This document shows, in pieces, positions 56,191 to 64,000 of a DNA stretch of 64,000 nt. The DNA is taken from contig JAHLJT010008756.1 in NCBI GenBank assembly GCA_031308135.1, positions 76,367,397 to 76,431,396 on the forward strand, read 5' to 3'. The position numbers were made by a program, and so were the translations under genes. A model generated the notes under the pieces. It was not told where the DNA came from. It saw nothing but the letters and a program-made list of their open reading frames with translations, and made no database searches. Each line of letters starts with the position of its first letter. Position 1 is the first letter of the stretch. The DNA comes from Acheta domesticus. Lineage: Eukaryota; Arthropoda; Insecta; Orthoptera; Gryllidae.

Positions 56191-57028
56191 CAGTAATCCC
56201 TTCAACATTCGTGAGAGTTAGGTTCCCAAAAAACCTCGTGAATGTTAAGTCTATCTTTTAGTGAAGAAAGGTGGGTTAGGTTCTTGGATATCGAAAAACT
56301 GTTTAAAAAAGAGCTACATCAAAAAGAATTCAGAATTAACATTCCAAAATGAAGAAATAAAATAATCTTTGAAACTTATTTCAAAGTTGAAAATGATTGG
56401 ATATAGGATTAGCCAATTTTTTTTTTTGTTTCAACACCTTTCTCGCTGTTGTACACAAATATGAAAGAGTTCCTGCTTCTATTCTCTCTCTTAAATTTCG
56501 AAGTTATTTCCATGTTTGGATCACATTCGAATGCCAGTTCCACCAGAGCTTGTTGATCTTGGAACGCAGTTTTGGCATTGAAGTTGCTCCAAGACGTAGT
56601 TTCGCTTCCGTTACTTCATCATTACCGTCGATGAGGTTTTCTTCACTGATGATTTTCCGAAGCTCCTCTACAATGAGCTCATTATAATGAGAGTTGCACA
56701 GATCCTGATAGGTTTTTCTGTTCATTTGGCCAAAACCCTTACCTCCAATTTGGCGCAACTCAATTGAATTATTTTACAATTGTGTTATTCTATAAATGTG
56801 AATTGACATTTCATCTGTGTAATTTTTGAAGAACGTTATACTGCGATCTCCGAGATCTGCCGAGATCGTTTCCCTGATGATAATGATAAAGGAAATAAAT
56901 GTGCTCGCTTTCAAAGAAAATATACGAACAAAAGACCCACTCGCGAATGTTAAAACCGGGAGCATTTCTCGAATCGCGAATGCACGGAACTCGCAAATAG
57001 CGTAATCGCGAATGTCGAGGGATTACTG
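56191..57028. mobile_element. Pogo/Tigger-like DNA element, 838 bp, TA target site
   Basis: The left end CAGTAATCCCTTCAACATTC is mirrored by the inverse of CAGTAATCCCTCGACATTCG on the right, each flanked by TA. 'CAGTAATCCCTCG' ends are typical of pogo/Tigger elements (recalled). A minus-strand frame of 84 codons (56504-56758) might be a scrap of transposase C-terminus, but I cannot show it. The element is internally deleted and non-autonomous. Confidence 0.75.
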
Positions 57029-57478
57029 TATTTCAACGCCATGCTGTAATGCAGATGTTATGAGAGCTAATGATCGGTTTCACCACATTTACTTTAAATT
57101 TTACATTGGTCTTAAAAATTTTAAGGTACGCTAAGAAGACTTTTCTGTTTCACCATACCCTTTAAGACGAACTTTAACCACAAATTCGACTTATATTTAA
57201 ACAAGCTTCCAGCTACACTTCTCCGTTTTAAATCGTGTTTAACGTCACATAAAAACACATAAAATGGCGAGCGTATTTTGGAGTGTAGCTGTTAATAGTG
57301 GAAGCTGCGACAATTCTGAAGACGAAAGTTTTGTTTTCAGACCTATAATAATTCCTACGAGGTGCCATCGTGGTTTCCTCAATCTTTGTGTTAGTATTAA
57401 GTTGGGTTAAGTTTGAGTAATTATGCCACCATTACATATGTATAGTTAAATAAACTGATCTATGCACACAATCAATCA

Positions 57479-57522
<44 letters not shown>

Positions 57523-58119
57523 CACAAAAGTTTTGAGATGCTTTCTATTAGGCCGAGGTGGATCCATGAACGGTCTGAATACTTCGAAAAGACCGGTGAA
57601 AGGGATTTCGACACCGAATTTCGTCTATCAACGATGAAAATACTATATATTTAGGAGCTAACTGAAGACCGACAGGAATGTCCAAGTTTACTCTATAGTT
57701 AATTACACAGGCCAACGACCAAAAAACGTTTTTTTGTATGTTCACCTAATTTTAATTGTGATGATTCCAAAAATAACAATAAAAATGACGTATCACCCAC
57801 CATTTCTTCACATTTTAACATTTTATCTGTACAGCTAGGCAAATGTTGCTCTGAGTATCTAGATATATATGAGATGCAGGAAGTTATAAATTCCCATATT
57901 TACTATGTGAATGGGATAGTAGGGCACTAGATTAGCATTAGTCTAGAAAGAATTGGCTTGTAACAAAATCTTTAAACCCGGGGGAATAGAACATTCTACG
58001 GGAACATATGGTGGATCGACACAAGCCTCCTGCACATAAAATTAGATCTCGTGAAACAATTACCTTACCTATAGATGAGCAGGGTTTCAAGTACCTTTGT
58101 GAAAATTTTACGCAATTTG
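57029..58119. other. Spacer with (AAT)n microsatellite at 57478-57520
   Basis: About 14 AAT repeats; otherwise AT-rich sequence. From about 57995 the text may already belong to the ORF family recognised at 58120, but it is too decayed to delimit. Confidence 0.5.
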
Positions 58120-58521
58120 CCTGCAGGAAAATTATTAAAAGAGGGTATTTTCATTGAGACTGAAAGTAGGAAAGTGATGTTTGATCCCCAATTTGAACTA
58201 CATTTTACAGAAAATGAAAATGAAGCGTAGTGCTTTTAATTACGTTATTGATAAGTTCCTAACCAACAAAAAAGACCAAGATTATCAAGCAATTGTTGCC
58301 AATATACTAAAAGATTTGAAGAAACTAAGATGTTTAATGAGCCTCAAGGTTTACTTCTTAAACTGTTATTTACAATTCTTTCCGGACGATTTAGGTGATG
58401 TAAGGGAAGAACATGGTGCGTGTTTTCATTAAGATCTGAAAGTGATGAAAAAACGTTATCAGGGACGCTGGATCACCAATATGATGGGAGATTATTGTTG
58501 GTCACTCCACCTAAAGAGATA
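58120..58521 (+). pseudogene. Fragment of a widespread arthropod ORF family of unknown function
   Basis: Pieces in more than one frame read KLLKEGIFIETESR, then AFNYVIDKFLTNKK, ANILKDLKKLRCLMSLKVYF, LQFFPDDLGDVREEHGACFH, a stop, then DLKVMKKRYQGRW and MMGDYCWSLHLKR. I recall the same pattern (MSLK.HFL..HLDFFP.NLG.VSDEHGE.FHQDI, then RYQG.W and ADYCW) from many unannotated arthropod ORFs that look repeat-borne. In-frame stops at 58228 and 58430 and a shift between them show this copy is dead. Function unknown. Confidence 0.6.
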
Positions 58522-60258
58522 GCAAACGGCGTAGAGGAGAAAGAGCAATTTCACGGGCTTAAAGAAAAGAGACAAAGAAAATATACGTCAATGGACACGT
58601 AAAGACTTTGTAGAATGTAACGTTAAGAATATAAAGCCATCTTCTATGTTTAAATAAAGTTCTATTGGTATTTTAGAGGGCGTTTATTTTTCACTTTATT
58701 AGCATATACAGCATATTTCCCCAAATCTTAATAGATCAAATTCTGACCAAACTGTGAGTGATGGAAAGAAATAGAGTTCAGATGCGGATTCAACTACCCA
58801 AAAAACTATAAAAATCAGCCATTAAGATTTAAAAAGTTTTTTGAAACCCTTTTTTTTGTTGGCCTGTGTTATTAACGAAATGAACATTTTAATAATTTGG
58901 TTCATAAGTGCCTTGTAGATAGTATTTTTGTCCAACAACGAATGATTTGTAGGTTATTTTTACATGATCTCGTAGCTACTCTCAACTTCGAAGTTTTACA
59001 TTCAGTAATTTTAATTGAATTTTCTTTTTCACCTTAATCATCACAACTTTATTTCGCCAAAGAGAGGGGTTGGAAATGACAACAATGTGGGTCTCAGTGT
59101 AATTCTTCACAAAATTTAAAATTTCATATTTATAAGTTCATTATAGGAAGTTCGCATTTATTGTTTATAAGTAGAAAGAGGGTTGTTGTAGAAAAAGACA
59201 GCAAACTTACAGTGGGCAAAAGTCAACGTTAGGAAATCTGTTTGCAGAGTGATGTACGTTTTGATCGAAATGAATATTGGAATGCAGGGACATGCTGTGG
59301 AGAGAAAATAAAATGTTTGAGAGGCTTGAGAGATGAAATCAGAAATACAATAGTCTAATGGCATTGTTTTACATTTGTATGTGTGTGTGTGTGGATATAA
59401 ACCCTCCAAACTCACTTATAAATATTGAGAGAAAACAATCTTCTTACTTACTAAATAATGCTATAATAAAACTGATTTCAAAGTCATGGGAAAGTGTGCA
59501 AACTTACCAATACATTCGAGAAAGAGATCCACTAGTTACTGTATATGCAAAAAAGTGTATAGTTTCAAATTACAAACAAGAGAAAAATAACAAAAATGCA
59601 CTTCCAAGACATAATTATATAATGCGAAACGTGTCATAAAAATTAAAATTCTGCAACATCGCAAAACAAGCAAAATAACTTCTTGTGATATTAACATATC
59701 AAAGAAAATAGATAATATTCATAGTTGTAACTAGTGATTCTTTAGACTTGCACAGTCTCTATCGCACTAATGAGTTTCCGTCTATTTTCTGTCTTGGCGA
59801 AACAACAAAATACATTCCGAAAAGATTACACTCTGAAAAACAACAAACCTGAAATATACACATCCATGCCTATTTACATTATATTAAATCAACAACTCTT
59901 TCATACGTACCTCCTCCAACGCATTCATGTTATTATGAACATTTCATTTTAAAATTTAAATCTTTCATTGAATAGCTAAACAATTTTGGCCTTGTCATAT
60001 AAATTTCGACAAAAAAAATATTTCAAAGTTCATCCAGAAATTGGAGGTGGCCGTGCTTCTAGAATAGTGCTACCAAATATTGCTGTTATAATATTTCAAA
60101 TATTGTGATATCTAATTGAATTATCTCAAAATAATCTCATTCTACATCATCTAAATCTACTATTTTACAAAAAGAGATAAAAATCTACAAAAAACTCAAG
60201 ATCTTATTATAATACTCATCTCCCTTACGGGAGACGAGTTGTCTTGGACAATACAAAC
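58522..60258. other. Spacer and probable 5' UTR of the Jockey-like LINE
   Basis: 58522-59990 is AT-rich with no recognised gene. The last 200 bases, with a short hairpin 'atctcccttacgggagacga' at 60219-60238, probably form the 5' UTR of the LINE that follows; its exact start is unclear. Confidence 0.45.
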
Positions 60259-61603
60259 ATGTTTTCATCTGATGTTCAAACTTCCTCTCAATACGTTGGC
60301 ATGCAAGCAACTCCAGTTCAAGGCATGGAGTATTCAACCTCACACCCACCAAATTATCAGCAACCTTCTTATCCAGCTACTTCAGAAACATCTTTTCAAG
60401 AATCTTCAGCAAACCTAGTGCCACAACCTGAAACTAACATAGAAGACATCTCCAACAACGTTCGTCGTCCACACCCCACAGATGCTCAAGAAAACCCTTC
60501 CAAACGATCAAAATCATCTACCCCCATGTATAATATTCCAACCCACTCCAGATATGAACCTTTAGCTAATCTACAAGAGTCGTCTACTTCAACTTCATCA
60601 CATCAAAAAGTTCCACCTATAACAGTGATTGGCATGAACTATCCTTTATTACTTCAAGACATCGCAAAAGTGGTTCATAATAACTATTCAACAAAATCCC
60701 GATTCAATGAAATCCAAATTCTTTTTACAGACATTGATGACCATCGAAATTTCCGAAAATTTTGTGAAAGTAATAATATTCAATTTTATACATTTCAAGA
60801 TCCGAGCAAGAAAGCATTCCAGGTAATGTTTAAAGACATTCCAATATCACTAAGTGAATTAGAAATTTTTAATGAACTCATTCGCCTAGAATATCCAGTG
60901 CTTCAAGTTCGGCGTCTTTATGACAAACTAAGACATCCTCTTCAAACTTGTGCAATAGACTTAACAGACTCCCATCAAGCTAGAACTATTTTAAAATTAG
61001 ATCGTTTATTTCATTCCATTATAAAAGTTCAACCAAAATCAAATCGATTCACCCCTGTTCAGTGTAAAAATTGTCAACGTTTTGGACATTCACAGGCGAA
61101 CTGTAAATTGAAACCCAGATGTGTCAAGTGTTCTCAACCCCATCATTACTCGGTTTGTCCAAAGCCACAATCCACACCTCCCACTTGTGTAAACTGTGGA
61201 CAGACACATTCTGCCAATTATAGAGGATGTTCATTTTACAAACTTGTCTTGAATAATAAGATAAATAAATCTAATAATAATTTACCTTCCACACTTACTT
61301 TCTCCTCTTCTACCCCACTAATAACTCTTCCCCCAGCATAAACTCTTATTCCACTATTCCTAATACTTTACCTCAAAACTCTTCAAAACCTTCTTTTAAT
61401 TTACATACAACACATTTCCCACCTCTTTCTAACACACAAACTAACATTAACAACTCTCCTTGGACAAATACTTACACATTCCTACACAACATACCTCTCC
61501 CTCTTCTTATAATATTCAACAAATTATTACAACAATAATATCACAAATTCTTTCAATTCTTCTTCCTCAACTTCAAAATATTATTGAATCGCTCTCGTCA
61601 TAA
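60259..61603 (+). pseudogene. Jockey-type LINE ORF1 (gag-like, zinc knuckles), frameshifted at its C-terminus
   Basis: The first ATG is at 60259, giving 360 open codons to TAA at 61339-61341. The N-terminal third is Ser/Pro/Gln-rich. A central segment (VFKDIP-like, here VMFKDIPISLSELEIFNELI) matches the gag domain found before zinc knuckles in Jockey elements. Three Cys/His knuckles follow at about residues 269-325: CKNCQRFGHSQANC, CVKCSQPHHYSVC and CVNCGQTHSANYRGC. The protein binds element RNA. After 61341 the reading continues in other frames (HFPPLSNTQTN..., then ISQILSILLPQLQNIIESL) to stops at 61601-61606, so the ancestral ORF1 was longer and this copy has lost its end by small indels. 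Confidence 0.88.
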
Positions 61604-61606
61604 TAA

Positions 61607-62492
61607 ATAATTGATAAAACTACCAATCAACTAACACTTCTCAACTGGAATGCTAATGGTTTGAAAAGACAACAACATACTTTCGAACATTTTCTATACA
61701 CTCATAATGTACACATTGCTTTTATAACTGAGACACATTTACTCCCAACCGACAAATTATATATCTCCAACTATAAAATTTATCGTTTTGACAGAATTAA
61801 TTCGAGTGGCCTCCGGAGGAGTTGCTATACTCATTAAACACTTTATTAAACACTATTCATTCCAATTTCACAATCATCCTTCTCTTGAAATCCTTTCTTT
61901 AATAATCAATATAAATAATCTTGATTACTATTTTTCAGTTGCCTACAAACCCCCAAAATACACATTCCCTCTCGTAACATTTAAAAAAATTTTTAACAAT
62001 ATAAACAAAACCATTCTTCTTGGCGATATAAACTGTAAACATCAAATTTGGGGTTGCAATACTACCAACCCTAACGGAATTAAATTACATAATTTTCTCG
62101 TTTCTAATAATGTACAAATACACTCCCCCTCTGAACCTACTTACTATTCATATAATAATAATATTATTCCTGATATTCTTGATATTATTCTTACACAAAA
62201 TTTTCCTTTCCCTATAATACAAAATGTACTTCCTGAATTAGATTCTGACCATTTTCCAGTTCTTATTACTTTATCTTTTTCCTTTAATATTTCTTCTTCT
62301 ACCTTCACACCTCTTTTTCAAAAAATTAGGTGGCCTGACTTTCAACACGATATTGAAAATAATATTAAATTTCCTCATAATATACAATCTACAAATGATA
62401 TTGACAATTATCTATCTTATTTTACCACTACAATACATATACACTTTACTCTCATTCAAGCTTTATACCTAAATTTCCCCAAGCCCCTATAA
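61607..62492 (+). pseudogene. Jockey-type LINE ORF2, apurinic-like endonuclease region
   Basis: The frame opens at 61607 directly after ORF1 stops: LTLLNWNANGLKRQQHTF, ITETHLLP, then a 1-bp shift near 61805 and GGVAILIKHFIKHYSFQF, SVAYKPPK, ILLGDINCKHQIWGC (GDxN motif) and LPELDSDHFPVLITL (SDH motif). These are the ordered catalytic motifs of exonuclease-endonuclease-phosphatase type LINE endonucleases. The open frame ends at 62492; another shift is needed to continue. Confidence 0.88.
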
Positions 62493-63014
62493 ACCATTAC
62501 CTTTTCGTATTCTTAATTTAATCAAAACTAAACACACTTTACGTCGTTATTGGCAAATAACTCGACGTCCCGATATTAAATCTAAACTTAACAAAATTTC
62601 GCGAATAATAAAGTCTAGAATACATTTATTTAAATTTCATCAATATCAAAACTTTCTTCAACAAATACACCCTCAATCTAAACAATTATGGTCGACAATT
62701 AAACGACTTTATAATGACAAAACTCTCATTCCTGTCCTACAAGACTCTTCCTCCACTGCCCTAAATGATCCTGAGAAACTTAAATTACTGGGCTCTCACT
62801 TCCAATCTTCTTTATTGCTAATCCAATACACAATACTCAACTTCACAATCATATAACCCACTTCCTTTCCCTTCCTAATTATAACGTTCCACAACTTATT
62901 CCTTTTATATCCCCTATTGAAGTTCATATATTATAAAAAAGCTCAAAATTCGCAAATCAACTGGATTTGATCTAATTACCAACAAATCACTCAAATTTTT
63001 AGGTAATAAATCCA
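62493..63014 (+). pseudogene. Jockey-type LINE ORF2, linker between endonuclease and RT
   Basis: A different frame carries PLPFRILNLIKTKHTLRRYW, SRIIKSRIHLFKFHQYQNF and LKLLGSHFQS up to about 62850. After further shifts come LKIRKSTGFDLITNKSLKFL near 62940-63000, the 'K..GpD.I....l' motif at the start of the RT domain. At least three indels lie here. Confidence 0.8.
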
Positions 63015-64000
63015 TTGCTGCATTACCAATATTTTGAATTCGTCTCTACGTTTTCACTATTTCCTAATATTTGGAAATTAGCTATAATTATCCCTATTTG
63101 TAAACCAAAGAAAGACCCAAGATTTCCTTCTAATTATCGGCCCATTAGTTTACTTTCTTCTTTATCAAAAGTTTACGAAACTATATTACTTCACAGACTT
63201 TATACATTCACTTCTCAAAATAACATTATTCAACCTTCACAATTTGGATTTATGCACAAACATTCTACTCTTCATCAACTATTACGTATTACTGAACACA
63301 TAGAAAATTCTTTTCATTTAAAACAACACTCCCTTGCAATCTTTTTAGATATAGAAAAGGCATTCGACAAAGTTTGGCACGATGGTTTAATATATAAACT
63401 TCATCTTGTAGGTATTCCTATTTATCTTATAAATATTATTCAAAATTTCCTATCTAACAGAACTTTCATAGTTAAATATAATAATTCTTTCTCTCAAAAA
63501 TTTAACATCTCTGCCGGGGTCCCTCAAGGTTCTTGTCTTTCTCCTCTGCTATTCAATATCTATCTATCCGACATTCCAAAATTCGCTTCTTCTAAATTAG
63601 CCCTTTTTGCAGATGATACAGCACTTATTAACTCACACACTAATATTCTTCTTGCCAGAAATAAACTTCAAATAGATCTTAATCGTTATTCGGTGTGGGC
63701 CAACAATTGGAGAATCAAAATCAATATGGATAAATGCCAAGCCAAAATATTTACGTTATGTAAGCCAATAACCCCTCCTCCCCTTCTAATTCATAACACT
63801 CCTATTCCTTGGCTTTCTTCCTCTTCATCTATTAAATATTTAGGTCTCTATCTAGACACAAAACTGAACTGGAAAATTCACATAAAAAATGTTTATACAA
63901 AAAACTACCATTAAAATACAAAAACTTAATTCTCTCATAAATAATAACTCAACTCTCCGTATTAAAACTGCTAAATTAATATACACACTTCAATTATTAG
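63015..64000 (+). pseudogene. Jockey-type LINE ORF2, reverse transcriptase, cut by the window edge
   Basis: The open frame 63015-63914 reads AIIIPICKPKKDPRFPSNYR and PISLLSSLSKVYE, then QFGFMHKHSTLHQLLRI, FLDIEKAFDKVWHDGLIYKL, SAGVPQGSCLSPLLFNIYLS and ALFADDTALI (FADD active site), followed by the thumb-region KYLGLYLDTKLNW. A frame change near 63890 continues as LNSLINNNSTLRIKTAKLIY to the edge. The core RT motifs are intact, but the copy as a whole is dead because of several shifts. The 3' end lies beyond the window. Confidence 0.92.

Noticed and set aside
59358..59639. 93-codon frame in an AT-rich spacer
   Set aside because: Composition-driven, no motif.

Overview
This is nuclear DNA from an AT-rich, transposon-rich animal genome, almost certainly an insect and more likely hemimetabolous (inference). 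The reasons are a spliced type-B carboxylesterase gene of the insect FE4/alpha-esterase kind with kilobase introns, several tRNA-derived SINEs, and degenerate Jockey-, R2/R4- and Penelope-type retroelements alongside piggyBac-, pogo- and foldback-type DNA elements. I do not name a species.

Host genes. Two carboxylesterase genes lie head-to-tail on the + strand. Of the upstream gene only the 3' part is in the window: a GC-rich exon with the catalytic His (8032-8318) and a C-terminal exon (11768-11913), perhaps with a tiny last exon at 12403-12422. The downstream gene is nearly complete: nine exons from 13446 to 36253 keep reading frame across every junction and give 553 residues with oxyanion hole (HGGG), nucleophile (GESAGG), acidic residue and His (GHGED) all present. 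Only the upstream exon carrying the start codon and probable signal peptide was not found. I see no convincing host gene from 36.3 to 64 kb.

Repeats, 1-36 kb. Positions 1-2575, 4768-5130, 5841-6335 and 13625-15245 are copies of one dispersed repeat with internal units of about 305-310 bp and a hairpin end carrying TATACGTACGTATA. At least six SINE-like copies sit in esterase introns, one ending right beside the exon-4 splice acceptor. Intron 2 holds a decayed R4-like LINE with a SINE at its 3' end. Intron 7 holds a 1.67-kb near-palindrome flanked by TA.

Repeats, 36-64 kb. In order: a Penelope-like remnant with a GIY-YIG domain and inverted 3' segments; a 2.56-kb foldback with ~655-bp arms; a 3.6-kb element with GGGTCATTCCATGC ends containing a second foldback; a second full copy of the 305-bp-unit repeat, split by a piggyBac-like element at TTAA; a LINE with a craniofacial-development-protein-2-like endonuclease; a pogo/Tigger-like element; a fragment of an ORF family I associate with arthropod repeats; and a frameshifted Jockey-type LINE that runs off the right edge.

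The most informative structures are the piggyBac insertion whose unoccupied site survives in a paralogous repeat within this window, the 305-bp-unit repeat itself, the foldback elements, and the intron difference between the two esterase paralogues. All calls come from reading the sequence and from memory of protein families; no search was run.
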